From SR-FBR-E99 sp963732365 (GTDB lineage: Bacteria; Bacteroidota; Bacteroidia; Bacteroidales; VadinHA17), in the NCBI GenBank assembly GCA_963732365.1, contig CAVSZC010000005.1, positions 620,001-684,000 on the forward strand: a DNA stretch of 64,000 nt. The letters are read 5' to 3'. The position numbers were made by a program, and so were the translations under genes. The stretch's first letter is position 1, and each line of letters starts with the position of its first letter. The notes under the pieces are model-generated. The model ran no database searches and had not been told where the DNA came from. It worked only from the letters and a program-made list of their open reading frames with translations. This document shows positions 31,714 to 41,451 of this stretch, in pieces.

Positions 31714-34344
31714 TTAGCCGGCGGAAGAAAGAACAGCATTGAACAACAGTTTATATGTTGCCTGCGTCGATGCCCTGAACTGGGGGTTGAATGCATAGAG
31801 AATAAGTTCCCCTTTGCCTTTCTTAATCCATATCATGGCCGGCTTGCCGGACATGATCTCCTCATTCTCGCAGTAGCCGCTCATGAGGATGTTCTTTTCA
31901 GGGAATGAGCCTATCACCCTCCGGTCCATGTCAAACCGTGGCACGGTGGTCGAAAAAAGTGGTGCACCGCGGTAAAAGACTCCTGTTTCAGCCGGCATGC
32001 CGTATGTCAATGGATGATCTTGTTTAAGCTGCACCCGCACCAGCGAGCCGGGGATTGACAATCCATCCCTGCGTGCCTGGTCAGCTACGTTTGAAAACGG
32101 CAGAACAAACTCTTCAGTCTTTATGCTGTCAGTGATCTCAAGCATACCTGCAAAAAGGTCTGTTGACTGCCCCCACGAGATTACTCTTCCTCCGTTATTG
32201 ATAAAGAGCAACAGCTTTTCAAATCCTTTTTTGCCCATTCCCTTCTGGTAGTCAGGATGGTAATTACCCATGTAAGCGCCGCCGTCTGATCCGGGTTTGC
32301 CATTCATCAGCATAGCCTTTGAAGAGCCCGGGAAGATTATAATGTCATACTCACCGGCCAGGTCGGTTTTTTCAAATTCATCGGGGTGAATAATGGTATA
32401 AGGCAGCCTGTATGTGTCGAACAGATAACGTGTCCATCCGGCATCCATATCGCTGAAGTAAGTCTCTACCAGGGCTATCCCCGGCATGGCGACCTCTGTC
32501 ATTGACAATTTCCCGGGATCGCTGACAAAACCTGGTTCAGTAAATGTTTCCTGCACAATCCGGTTCAGAAGGGCTTCATCTTTGCCCTGTATTACAAAGC
32601 TCCCCTTCCCGTAGCTCCTGTCGCCTGCCTTCGTTTCCTGGTCAAGACGGCTGACACTCAAGCCCTCCTTGATGGCTATAATAGCGGCCATATGGCTTCC
32701 GTTGCTTGTTGCCGGGAAGATAGCCGGCAGCCTGTAATTTTTCTGCAGTGGATTATAGGTTCCTTCAAGGGGTTTAAGTGCGGCTTCGAAGGCCATATCA
32801 CGGACCGTGATCTCATGCGACATGATCCCCCTGTGCAGAGGCAGAGACCAGCTGGTAACATCGTAGGGGCGGATCACATCACCCCCCGGGGTATAGTGTC
32901 TTACAGGAAACTCCTGTTTTTCCATGACCTCCTTGATAAAGGCACGGAATGGCTGTGCCAGAGGATATACGATGTCGCCCGCCTTAAGGTTTATGCCGGA
33001 GAGGGTATAGTCTGAGGAGAGCCGGAAGCCCCTGACTCCATGTTCTTCCATAAGCCGTACAAAACGGATAAATTCACTCTGATCTTCCTGTTTACCTGGA
33101 ACTACATAGTAGAAGGGAGCCTCAGTCCTGCCTTTCTCAACCTCTCTTTTGGCGACTTCATTCCTGAATTTAAGGATATCATTTTTCATCAGTGAGGCAG
33201 TCTTGATAACCGAGAAGGTAGATTCTATTTCAAGTTTAACGATATCGCCAAGGCGCCACCATCCGCCCTGCCATGGTACCGGGAAGTTGATGCTCTTGTC
33301 ATACTCTGACAGCCCTTTGCCGCTGACCTGCAACTCATTTGGCTCAATATAAATCGGTGATGCCTCACGGACGCTGGCAGCCTCGGTAAGCATGCCGATC
33401 ACATTCTTCCAGATGCATGTCTCTGTAGAGCCGGGCCAGTACATGTCGAAAATGGTCTTTTGTCCAATGCCTGTTAGACCGGCATTTGTGAGGTCCCTCA
33501 GCATATTGGTTCCGAACACTCCGGTCCAGGTCCACAACTCACCATCCACATTTTCAGCAATCGGATCATGGGCAGGAGGGACAAAATATCGAATGCCGGT
33601 TGATCCCATCTGATGCTTTTCAACCATTACCTGCGGAAACCAGTCAAGGTTATATATCCTTGCAATAGCCCTGGTGTCCTCCTGGGTAAGACTGATGAAA
33701 TCCCGGTTGTTGTCGTGCCCTACATACTTGTGGTAGACCCTTGGCAGGGAAGCGCCTTCATATTGGGTGCCTTTGTATTTCTTGTAGTTCTCAACCACAA
33801 AATCCATCCCGTCAGGGTTGTGGTTGGGGACCATCATATAAACAACATCGTCAAGATATTCTTTTACAAGCGGATCACTTGTTGTAACAAGGTCATAGGC
33901 GATCTGAGGTGCTGCCTGCGACGGCGCTACCTCGGTTGAATGCATTGAAAGGGTGGCCAGGAAAAAGACCTTTCCCTCCCTGATATAATCTGCCTGTTTT
34001 GATTCAGAGAGACCTGTATTAAGTGCCAGTTCCCTGTTTATTTCGCGGAGTCTCTCAAGGTTATTGATGTTCTTCTCTGACGAGATGAAGACGATATACA
34101 TTTTCTTCCCCATGGGGCTCTGTCCGTTCTCTATCATTTTTACCATAGGTGAAGCCTTGTCAAGCTTCATGAGATAATCTGTCATCTCCTCATAATTAAA
34201 GAGCATGTAATCTGATCCCGGCACGAACCCAAAATGATCCACGGGTTTTGGAATTGAAGACTGGGCTGATACTCTGAGAGTAGAAGCCAAAATGCCCGCA
34301 ACAACGAACACAATGCTTAATGTCACTAGGTTAATTTTCTTCAT
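31714..34344 (-). CDS. M14-family zinc carboxypeptidase-like exported protein
   Basis: An 876-residue secreted protein with signal peptide (about residues 1-27, ending RVSAQ). The peptidase M14 domain (about 45-380) has the zinc pair H135-x2-E138 in MHSTEVAPSQ, the PNHNPDGMDFV segment, and EKHQMGSTGIRYF near the third ligand. The C-terminal half (about 600-876) has a class I glutamine-amidotransferase-like fold (YDIIIFPGSSKAML, NNGGRVISWGQST), as in several Bacteroidota M14 relatives. The cleavage target is unknown. It is convergent with the gene ending at 31706, only seven bases away. Confidence 0.87.
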   Translation of the reverse strand: MKKINLVTLSIVFVVAGILASTLRVSAQSSIPKPVDHFGFVPGSDYMLFNYEEMTDYLMKLDKASPMVKMIENGQSPMGKKMYIVFISSEKNINNLERLREINRELALNTGLSESKQADYIREGKVFFLATLSMHSTEVAPSQAAPQIAYDLVTTSDPLVKEYLDDVVYMMVPNHNPDGMDFVVENYKKYKGTQYEGASLPRVYHKYVGHDNNRDFISLTQEDTRAIARIYNLDWFPQVMVEKHQMGSTGIRYFVPPAHDPIAENVDGELWTWTGVFGTNMLRDLTNAGLTGIGQKTIFDMYWPGSTETCIWKNVIGMLTEAASVREASPIYIEPNELQVSGKGLSEYDKSINFPVPWQGGWWRLGDIVKLEIESTFSVIKTASLMKNDILKFRNEVAKREVEKGRTEAPFYYVVPGKQEDQSEFIRFVRLMEEHGVRGFRLSSDYTLSGINLKAGDIVYPLAQPFRAFIKEVMEKQEFPVRHYTPGGDVIRPYDVTSWSLPLHRGIMSHEITVRDMAFEAALKPLEGTYNPLQKNYRLPAIFPATSNGSHMAAIIAIKEGLSVSRLDQETKAGDRSYGKGSFVIQGKDEALLNRIVQETFTEPGFVSDPGKLSMTEVAMPGIALVETYFSDMDAGWTRYLFDTYRLPYTIIHPDEFEKTDLAGEYDIIIFPGSSKAMLMNGKPGSDGGAYMGNYHPDYQKGMGKKGFEKLLLFINNGGRVISWGQSTDLFAGMLEITDSIKTEEFVLPFSNVADQARRDGLSIPGSLVRVQLKQDHPLTYGMPAETGVFYRGAPLFSTTVPRFDMDRRVIGSFPEKNILMSGYCENEEIMSGKPAMIWIKKGKGELILYAFNPQFRASTQATYKLLFNAVLSSAG

Positions 34345-34591
34345 TGGGTTTTAATTTCTGGTCGACCGACATAAAGATATTAAAAATCACGAAAGTCAAT
34401 TTCCTGGAACAGGTTTAAACTCCTGACAAACTATAGTCTTTATAGCATAACACTTTATGTTTTAAGGAGTTCGTATCGGTGATGCCTGTACAAAGAAACA
34501 AAACCTCAAAAAATACCTATCACTATTGATTGTTCTGGCATTAAATGGATTTACCTTTGAGATAAATAAGTGACTAATAAAACAAGGGAAA

Positions 34592-35155
34592 ATGAAATCA
34601 GTAATCCGCTTTAAAGTAGTGTGCCGGTTGATCCTTCCGGTAATGATCCTCATTTTTAACCAGGCACTGAGCGCACAGACAGTTCCGACAACCCAGTTAT
34701 TACCTGATACTGCAAAAATGACATACAACCAGATTTCTCAGCAGATGAAACTGTATGTCTATCCTTCCAAAGACCAGAGCCAGCAGCAGCAGAAGGAAGA
34801 TGAGTTTGAATGTTACAAATGGGCCGTAGAACAATCAGGGATCGATCCGCTCAACCTTCCGAAGGTTGAAGCTGCTCCGGTTCAGGCGGGGCCTACAGGA
34901 GGTGCTGTGAAAGGTGCAGCAAAAGGTGCTGCCGCAGGTGCTGCCATCGGAGCAATTACAGGTGATGCAGGCACAGGAGCAGCCGTTGGTGCAACGGCAG
35001 GAGCGATGGCAGGAAGAAGGGCAGGAAAACAGGCACAGGCACAGCAGAACCAGCAGGCTCAGGCCGGCACAGCTGCCAAAGAGCAGGAGATGAAGGATTC
35101 CTTCGTAAAAGCTTTTTCTGTCTGTATTGAAGGGAAGGGCTACACCATCAAATGA
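34592..35155 (+). CDS. exported glycine-zipper protein
   Basis: A 187-residue protein with signal peptide (about 1-30, ending LSAQT). Residues about 100-148 are a glycine-zipper segment (GAVKGAAKGAAAGAAIGAIT, GAAVGATAGAMAGRRAG), which inserts into or associates with membranes. Cys residues flank the zipper (ECYKWAVEQ; SVCIEGKGY). A similar YMGG-type organisation is common in small envelope proteins of proteobacteria and Bacteroidota. The role is unknown; envelope stress has been suggested for such proteins. Confidence 0.82.
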   Translation: MKSVIRFKVVCRLILPVMILIFNQALSAQTVPTTQLLPDTAKMTYNQISQQMKLYVYPSKDQSQQQQKEDEFECYKWAVEQSGIDPLNLPKVEAAPVQAGPTGGAVKGAAKGAAAGAAIGAITGDAGTGAAVGATAGAMAGRRAGKQAQAQQNQQAQAGTAAKEQEMKDSFVKAFSVCIEGKGYTIK

Positions 35156-35289
35156 TGGGAAGTAAAATTAACCGGCTGTCAAGGCTGAGATTTTCGAAAT
35201 AGTGAATGATGTGACCCGCCGGCAAGTTTCCGGGAACCGGGGAATAATGGATTTTTATATATCTTTATTCAAACAAATAAATTTACCCT

Positions 35290-37647
35290 ATGGACAAAAA
35301 TGCACTTGGTCTGTTGATGCTGGCAGGGATTGTTCCCTGTTCATGCACACAGAAGAAGCCCGACCAGTCGGTTGTGATCCCTGATGATGGTATTGACAGG
35401 TCCATCCTGCCGATAAGGGAACCTATTCGCCCAACCTATACCGAGCTTGATGCTCGTAATGCCACTCCTCCGCCACGTTTTGAGGTAAAAGCTCCCAAAG
35501 GGGCTCCCAATGTTGTGGTTGTATTAATTGATGACATGGGGTTCGGAGTGTCAGAGGCTTTTGGAGGTCCTGTCAGCACACCAACCATGAATATGCTTGC
35601 TGAGAACGGCATCAGGTATAACAGGTTTCATACTACTGCCCTAAGCTCACCTACGCGGGTGGCTTTGCTTACCGGGTATAATCATCACAGCAACAATATG
35701 GGAAGTATTGCGGAAACTGCAACGACATTTCCAGGAAATACTTCTGTAAGGCCTCAGTCTATTACACCGATGGCTGAGGTGCTGAGACAAAATGGATACA
35801 ACACTGCTGCATTCGGCAAGTACCATGAAACTCCGCCATGGGAAATTTCAAATTCAGGCCCGCAGGATCGCTGGCCGACACGTTCAGGCTTCGAGAAGTT
35901 TTATGGTTTTATTGGAGGTGAAACCAACCAGTGGGCTCCGCTTATTTACGACGGGGTCACCATCGTCGAGACTCCTGAAGATCCCGGCTATCATTTTACC
36001 ACCGATATGACAAGCCAGGCTATTTCATGGGTTCGTTTTCAGCAGGCATTGTCTCCTGACAAGCCATTCTTCATCTATTTCGCTCCGGGAGCAACTCATG
36101 CCCCGCATCATGTCGCAAAGGAATGGATAGAGAAGTATAAAGGCAAATTTGATCAGGGGTGGGATGCTGTACGCCAGCAGACCCTGGAGCGTCAGAAAAG
36201 CCTTGGGGTAGTACCTGAAAACACCTCCCTTGCTCCCAAACCGGTTGATATCAAAGACTGGGAGACACTCTCAGCCGATGAAAAGAAACTGTTTACACGC
36301 CAGATGGAGGTGTATGCAGGGTTTGCAGAACATACAGATTACGAAGTCGGCAGGCTGATTGAAGCAATTAAAAAATTAGGTATTATTGATAATACTGTCA
36401 TCATTTTCATTGCTGGTGATAATGGCGCCAGTGCAGAGGGGCAGATGAACGGAATGTTCCAGGAGATGACCTATTTCAGCGGAGTTGTCGAAACCGTTCC
36501 GGATATGCTTAAGCATTACGACGAATGGGGTTCCGAAAGCACCTATCCGCATTTTTCAGCCGGTTGGGCTGTGGCAATGGATGTTCCTTTCTCCTATACC
36601 AAACAGGTAGCATCCGATTTCGGGGGAACAAGAAACGGAATGATAATACATTGGCCGGCGGGCGTCAAGGCTAAGGGCGAAATCCGCTCGCAGTTTAGCC
36701 ATGTGATTGATATTGCCCCAACAGTGTTTGAACTGGCAAAGGTCCCTGCACCTAAAATGGTTAATGGCATTGAACAGGACCCGATCGAGGGCACCAGCCT
36801 GGCCTATTCGTTTGACAATGCCGGAGCAGTAGAGCGACATACAACGCAATACTTTGAAATGTTTGGCAACCGGGGTGTATATAATGAAGGCTGGCTTGCA
36901 CGGACAATACACAGGCCGGCATGGAGGCCAAAACCCGATAATACCCTGCAGGAGGATAAATGGGAGTTATATAATACAAATGAAGATTTCAGCCTGGCAA
37001 ATGATCTCTCCTCACAAAACCCTGATAAACTTAAGGAGATGCAGGATCTGTTCATGGCCGAAGCTGAAAGATATCATGTATTGCCGATTGACGACCGTCT
37101 TTTGGAAAGAACAAATGCAGGATTGATGGGCAGACCGACAGTCATGGGCGATCGGACCTCGGTTACTTACGGCGAAGGCATGAGAGGCATGGGCGTTGAT
37201 ATTTTTATCGACCTGAGAAATACTTCTTATACAATCACCTCAGAGGTAGCTGTAGATGCAAAAGGTAACGGCGTTATAGTCTGCCAGGGCGGGCGCTTTG
37301 GTGGTCTCTCATTCTACCTCAAAGATGGGAAACCTGCATTCAGTTATAATTACCTGGGGCTGGAATCGTCTCACATAATAGCTTCCCAGCCGCTGAAACC
37401 CGGCAATTATCAGCTGGTTTATGACTTCAAATACGATGGCGACGGAATGGGCAAGGGAGGCCTTGGTACGATCTCTGTCAATGGCACAAAGGTTGCTGAG
37501 GCAAGGCTTGAAAAGACCCAGCCGGGTATATTCTCGGTTGATGATCTGGCAGATGTCGGCGTTGATGACGGAACCCATGTTGCAGATTATGGAGCCTCAT
37601 CAAAATTCAACGGGAAAATAAACTACGTGACAATCGAAAAGAAATAG
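35290..37647 (+). CDS. arylsulfatase-family sulfatase (Ser-type)
   Basis: A 785-residue exported alkaline-phosphatase-superfamily sulfatase. A short lipoprotein-like signal (MLAGIVPCSC) precedes the catalytic domain, which begins NVVVVLIDDMGFG with the metal-binding aspartates. The sulfatase signature is SSPTRVALLTG, with S119 as the residue to be converted to formylglycine, so it is a Ser-type enzyme. Further matches are AAFGKYHETPPWE and IAGDNGASAEG. The C-terminal 150 residues are a jelly-roll-like domain (SVNGTKVAEARLEKTQPGI). Ser-type sulfatases need an anaerobic radical SAM maturase, and no convincing one is in the window. The gene ends in a double stop (TAG TGA). Confidence 0.9.
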   Translation: MDKNALGLLMLAGIVPCSCTQKKPDQSVVIPDDGIDRSILPIREPIRPTYTELDARNATPPPRFEVKAPKGAPNVVVVLIDDMGFGVSEAFGGPVSTPTMNMLAENGIRYNRFHTTALSSPTRVALLTGYNHHSNNMGSIAETATTFPGNTSVRPQSITPMAEVLRQNGYNTAAFGKYHETPPWEISNSGPQDRWPTRSGFEKFYGFIGGETNQWAPLIYDGVTIVETPEDPGYHFTTDMTSQAISWVRFQQALSPDKPFFIYFAPGATHAPHHVAKEWIEKYKGKFDQGWDAVRQQTLERQKSLGVVPENTSLAPKPVDIKDWETLSADEKKLFTRQMEVYAGFAEHTDYEVGRLIEAIKKLGIIDNTVIIFIAGDNGASAEGQMNGMFQEMTYFSGVVETVPDMLKHYDEWGSESTYPHFSAGWAVAMDVPFSYTKQVASDFGGTRNGMIIHWPAGVKAKGEIRSQFSHVIDIAPTVFELAKVPAPKMVNGIEQDPIEGTSLAYSFDNAGAVERHTTQYFEMFGNRGVYNEGWLARTIHRPAWRPKPDNTLQEDKWELYNTNEDFSLANDLSSQNPDKLKEMQDLFMAEAERYHVLPIDDRLLERTNAGLMGRPTVMGDRTSVTYGEGMRGMGVDIFIDLRNTSYTITSEVAVDAKGNGVIVCQGGRFGGLSFYLKDGKPAFSYNYLGLESSHIIASQPLKPGNYQLVYDFKYDGDGMGKGGLGTISVNGTKVAEARLEKTQPGIFSVDDLADVGVDDGTHVADYGASSKFNGKINYVTIEKK

Positions 37648-37650
37648 TGA

Positions 37651-37764
37651 TTTTACAGGAAGCAAACCCTCATCGCAGAATATGAAATAGCCTGGGCATC
37701 GAACAGCTATTACAGGGATGGATGGATTAATACCGCAGGGGGCGGGATAGGATTCAAATTTTAA
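37651..37764 (+). pseudogene. 3' remnant of an outer-membrane beta-barrel gene
   Basis: Directly after the sulfatase stops, an in-frame stretch without ATG encodes IAEYEIAWASNSYYRDGW and ends GGGIGFKF. The alternating aromatic pattern and terminal Phe are typical of the last strands of an outer-membrane barrel. It looks like the tail of a deleted gene. Confidence 0.4.
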
Positions 37765-37813
37765 TATGTTTTAGCTCGCACAGGATATCTGCAAGGTTAC
37801 TTGTGCCATTATC

Positions 37814-37852
37814 AAAGAGGTCGTCTCATTAGTTTAATGAGACGACCTCTTT
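37814..37852. terminator. bidirectional terminator-like hairpin
   Basis: A perfect inverted repeat with an arm AAAGAGGTCGTCTCATTA and a three-base loop, bounded by A and T runs. It lies downstream of the sulfatase and barrel remnant and may end their transcript. Confidence 0.8.
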
Positions 37853-38026
37853 TACTATGATGCCGGAGACCTTCTCCGCCAAAATTCAAGATTATAAAGA
37901 ATTAATTTAGATTATAGTTGACAATATTGTATTTTTATACTTGGTATTGCTATGAAGATTTCAGGAGTAGGAAACATTACCAGGCCGAATATTTGAAGTA
38001 CAAATTCAAAATTTACATTAAATGTC

Positions 38027-38731
38027 ATGCAAGCAGCAAAGACAGTTAAAGGACTCATAGAGCATTTCGGTTCAGTCTCTGGTTCAGAGGCGGAAAAAGC
38101 GGTCTCTCTTCACGATTATATCCGGGAAAATGTAAAGTTCGGTTTTAACAAATACCTCGATGGAGATTATCCTGACTACACGCTTTCGATTGGATATGGG
38201 CACTGTAATGCCAAAAGCCGGTTAATGGTAGTTTTATTAAGGGGTATTGGATTGGAGGCTTATCAGCACTTTGTAGTTCTGCCGGGAGTGATACTTAAGG
38301 GTAAAGATTCGGGCGGTCTCAGCTGGATGATCCCCAAGGAAATTTCTCACAGCTACGTTGATGTCAGAATTAATGAAACATGGTGTGCGATTGACAGTTT
38401 TATAATTGATACCCCATATCTGCATGGTGCAAAGGCAAGGTTAGCTGAAGAGGGCCGCCCCTATGGATATGGTATCCATGCCGATTCAGTTAATACCTGG
38501 GATGGCAAAAGTGATGCCTTTTCACAGTTTGACAGAAAATATTTGATTGAAGATCATGGTCGCATTGAGGATCTTAATGCTTACCTCGGAAGCAATATGT
38601 ATCGTACAAAGGTTATGGGTATCCGCTTAAATTCGATCTTCAGGTTGATCGGTGAAACTGGCCTTTCAGGGGGAAATTCTCAAATCGAGAGTATAAGAAA
38701 TTCAACCAGAATCACAGCCCCGCTTCCCTGA
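38027..38731 (+). CDS. transglutaminase-like cysteine protease/hydrolase
   Basis: A 234-residue cytosolic protein with a transglutaminase-like core. The catalytic triad is visible as C60 in YGHCNAKSRLMVVLLRGIGL, H108 in ISHSYVDVRIN and D123 in CAIDSFI. No signal peptide. Family members are mostly amidases or proteases of unknown substrate. Its 3' end overlaps the convergent third TIR-TPR gene by 20 bases. There is no clear operon partner. Confidence 0.85.
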   Translation: MQAAKTVKGLIEHFGSVSGSEAEKAVSLHDYIRENVKFGFNKYLDGDYPDYTLSIGYGHCNAKSRLMVVLLRGIGLEAYQHFVVLPGVILKGKDSGGLSWMIPKEISHSYVDVRINETWCAIDSFIIDTPYLHGAKARLAEEGRPYGYGIHADSVNTWDGKSDAFSQFDRKYLIEDHGRIEDLNAYLGSNMYRTKVMGIRLNSIFRLIGETGLSGGNSQIESIRNSTRITAPLP

Positions 38732-40742
38732 GGAGCAACAAATACCTGGAATTTTCAGGAAACCATTTAGGGGAGTCCTTAATCCAGAGCAGGAAGGTGT
38801 CATGCTCGGCAAATGCACTCTTTAGCCAATCCATTGCCAGATCTTCCTCCCCCAATAATTGATAAATCATAAAAAAGGTGGTTGATGGTATGTACTCATA
38901 TTCCGCCCTTTTTCTTAAAGCATTAAATATTTCATCTGCCTTTTCGATTTCACCAGTTTGATAATATAATATCAACAGGCACGCTATTGCAAACGGTGTC
39001 CCATTTGATAGGTCGACAGCCTGCCTGTATTCAAAACCAGCCTCCCTGAACATTGTCTTTACCAGGTAAATATTTCCAAGATTCAGGTGTGTAAAGAAGT
39101 AATCAGGATTTATTGCGAGTGCCATCCTGTATTCTGCCATCGCGCTTTCATAATCGTGGGCATAATAATAGGCCATTCCTGCCCGTGTATTGATGTAAGC
39201 TGAAAGCGGATCAAGCTCCTGGGCTCTCTTTGCTTCCCTGATAGCCTCCTCATAACGCTTGGCAAATATCAGCATCACTGAATAATTTGTATGTATCATG
39301 GAGGAGTTTTGATTTATCTGAAGGGCATATTTAAAATTCCGTTCAGCTTCAATCCAGTTCCAATGATAAAATGTATTGATTGTGGCTAGCAAAGAGTAGG
39401 CTTCAGCAAGTGTATTGTCAATTTCGAGGGCTTTTCTTACAAATTTTTCTGCTTTGGGATAAGCATTGTCAGGAGAAATATTTCCCCACATTGAGCTTAA
39501 CCAGTTAACATATCCCAGTCCTGCAAAAGCAAGAGCATATTCAGGATCTTTTTGTAGGGCTTGTTCAAAATACTCCGATGCTTTTAATAATCCTTCCACT
39601 GTCAGCAACTGATAATTGTAAGAACCTTTCAGGTACAAATAATATGCTTCGAGATTCTCACTATGTCTGCTGGCAATATTCTCTTTGACACTGCCTAACA
39701 GTCTAATTTTCAGGTTGTCAGCAATGGCCAGGGATATTTCATCCTGAATGGCAAATACATCCTTCATATCCCTGTCGTAACGTTCTGACCAGATGTGCGA
39801 TCCATCCTCAACGTTAATTAGCTGTACTGTTATGCGAAGCCGCTCACCTGCCTTTCTGATACTCCCTTCAAGTATAGTCTTAACATTCAGAATACTTCCT
39901 ATTTCACGGATATCTGCCTGCTTATTCTTGAATGCAAAAACAGAAGTCCTGGATATTACCTTAAAATCTTCAATATGAGCAAGTGCATTAATTATTTCTT
40001 CTGTTATTCCGTCACAGAAATAATCCTGATCTTTCTCAGGACTCATATCCAGAAATGGCAGAACAGCAATAGATTTCTCAGGGATTTCAGCAGGAGAAGG
40101 AGCTAACGGGAATTCCTTTCTATCAGCAAATGGCATCGCAGGCTTTCCTTTTAATCCTGAAATAATCTCTTTTAATGCCAGTGCCACTTTGTTTATCTGA
40201 TTCCTGTACCTGGTTTTGTTCAGGTTAAACTTTTCATTATCACCTGGGATAAGCGACCTGTTTATGCCCGGTTCTCTATAAATAAACTCTACTCCCCGCA
40301 AAACTCCTCCCAGGACAGATTCACATAATTTTATATCTTCATTATCAAGATCATGAATGCGTATCGGCAGCACTCTGTTGGCCACATTCCCATTTGGCAG
40401 CTTCACTATCAGGCTGAAGCTATCCTGCGAAGCAAGCTCAATAAATGCCTTAAACTCATGCTGCCAGGCAAATGATTTTGTATCACAGTAAGTTCTTGAA
40501 ATGATCGGAATAAAAATGAGAGACTTAAGTTTTGCTTTGAGTGAGGCATCCACATCGTGTGTTTCCAGAAGTCCGTCACGTGGATTAATGTCGAAATAAA
40601 CACTTATCTCTTCCTTGAAAGTAGCCTCAAGTTCCTTTTTAAGATTATCGACAAATTCAGTTACCCAACCATCATATTTGTTGTCTTTCTGGCGATAGCT
40701 GATAAAAATATCATATTCGTAACCGGATATTAAGCTTGACAT
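38712..40742 (-). CDS. TIR domain - TolB/FlgO-like domain - TPR protein, paralog 3 (no TM)
   Basis: A 676-residue protein with a TIR domain (about 7-145; YEYDIFISYRQKDNKYDGW and SRTYCDTKSFAWQHEF) and the linker NKTRYRNQINKVALAL, as in the two paralogs. The TM helix present in paralogs 1 and 2 is replaced by a short polar linker, so this one is soluble. The next region (KSIAVLPFLDMSPEKDQDYF, LEGSIRKAGERLRITVQLIN) is the TolB-like domain that usually follows adenylate cyclase or winged-helix domains; here a TIR occupies that position. About ten TPR units follow. WEHE of the paralogs is WQHE here, with the last Glu kept. Confidence 0.88.
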   Translation of the reverse strand: MSSLISGYEYDIFISYRQKDNKYDGWVTEFVDNLKKELEATFKEEISVYFDINPRDGLLETHDVDASLKAKLKSLIFIPIISRTYCDTKSFAWQHEFKAFIELASQDSFSLIVKLPNGNVANRVLPIRIHDLDNEDIKLCESVLGGVLRGVEFIYREPGINRSLIPGDNEKFNLNKTRYRNQINKVALALKEIISGLKGKPAMPFADRKEFPLAPSPAEIPEKSIAVLPFLDMSPEKDQDYFCDGITEEIINALAHIEDFKVISRTSVFAFKNKQADIREIGSILNVKTILEGSIRKAGERLRITVQLINVEDGSHIWSERYDRDMKDVFAIQDEISLAIADNLKIRLLGSVKENIASRHSENLEAYYLYLKGSYNYQLLTVEGLLKASEYFEQALQKDPEYALAFAGLGYVNWLSSMWGNISPDNAYPKAEKFVRKALEIDNTLAEAYSLLATINTFYHWNWIEAERNFKYALQINQNSSMIHTNYSVMLIFAKRYEEAIREAKRAQELDPLSAYINTRAGMAYYYAHDYESAMAEYRMALAINPDYFFTHLNLGNIYLVKTMFREAGFEYRQAVDLSNGTPFAIACLLILYYQTGEIEKADEIFNALRKRAEYEYIPSTTFFMIYQLLGEEDLAMDWLKSAFAEHDTFLLWIKDSPKWFPENSRYLLLLREAGL

Positions 40743-40835
40743 GTTAATGGTTCAGATCCATAAAGCTATGAAAGTTTTAAATCTGTTCAACACTCAATGG
40801 CAAAAACCCGGCAGAAAAGTGTGGGTGTGAGTGAG

Positions 40836-40880
40836 AACAAAAAGAGCGAGGCACTCGCTCCCGCTCTCACTCTTTTTGTT
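40836..40880 (-). terminator. hairpin next to tRNA-Gln remnant
   Basis: An 11-bp stem (AACAAAAAGAG and its complement) encloses a second small hairpin (GAGCGAG-GCA-CTCGCTC). On the minus strand it directly follows the remnant tRNA 3' end, in the place a tRNA terminator would occupy. Confidence 0.55.
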
Positions 40881-40981
40881 GTCCCGTCAGGTCTCGAACC
40901 GGACCGAGCGTTAAGAAATTACCCTGTGGGTAATTTTAGCGAAGGGGCCAGCTTGCTGCGGAGCATTCTGATCCAAAATCA
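40878..40981 (-). pseudogene. tRNA-Gln remnant interrupted by a 65-bp insertion
   Basis: Positions 40878-40900 match the T-arm and acceptor 3' end of the intact tRNA-Gln at 45.1 kb over 23 bases. Positions 40966-40981 match its anticodon arm in 15 of 16 bases, the difference giving anticodon TTG. Between them lie about 65 extra bases containing the hairpin AAATTACCC-TGT-GGGTAATTT. The 5' half of the tRNA is not recognisable. It is read as a broken tRNA-Gln(TTG)-like gene or a duplicated attachment site. Confidence 0.6.
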
Positions 40982-41112
40982 TTACATTTCCATTATTTAA
41001 TACCTGTTATCCCCAAAATCTAGCAAGATTTTCTAAAGTATTTTGTATGAATAACAACACATCGGACTGTAAGACTATTGAGTTCGTATATTCTAATACC
41101 TTTGATTAGGTT

Positions 41113-41451
41113 TTAAGGTTTTTCATTACGGGAAGTCTTAAACCCTATTGCTTTTCTTGGTTTTGGATTATCGTGTTTCTCGATAAGTTCATCAAGATAA
41201 CTAAAGACAAGCTCTATATTTTTATCATGGTTTACCAGTTGCTTTTTAATCTCTTCTATTTCAAGTCGGACACTCAAATTGTCCGTCAGGATCTCTCGGA
41301 TCCTGGAAAATACACGCATTATCTGGATGTTTACCATTATTGCCTGATCACTGTTAAGGACACTTGATAACATGGCCACACCTTGTTCAGTAAAAGCCAT
41401 CGGAACATACCTTGACCCGCCCCAACTTGAGGTCACAAATTGTGACCTCAA
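41113..41451 (-). pseudogene. ORF6N-domain protein, 5'-truncated
   Basis: The 112-residue frame begins MRSQFVTSSWGGSRYVPMAF and continues TEQGVAMLSSVLNSDQAIMV, the second half of an ORF6N (KilA-N-like) domain common in phages and mobile elements. The N-terminal half that normally precedes LRSQ is missing; upstream on the minus strand weak matches (ANTFDL in another frame) suggest decay by frameshift. The C-terminus has a coiled-coil (LEIEEIKKQLVNHDKNIELVF). Probably non-functional. Confidence 0.65.

Noticed and set aside
40797..41000. 67-residue ORF on the plus strand
   Set aside because: It reads through the tRNA-Gln remnant and hairpin and has no homology features.
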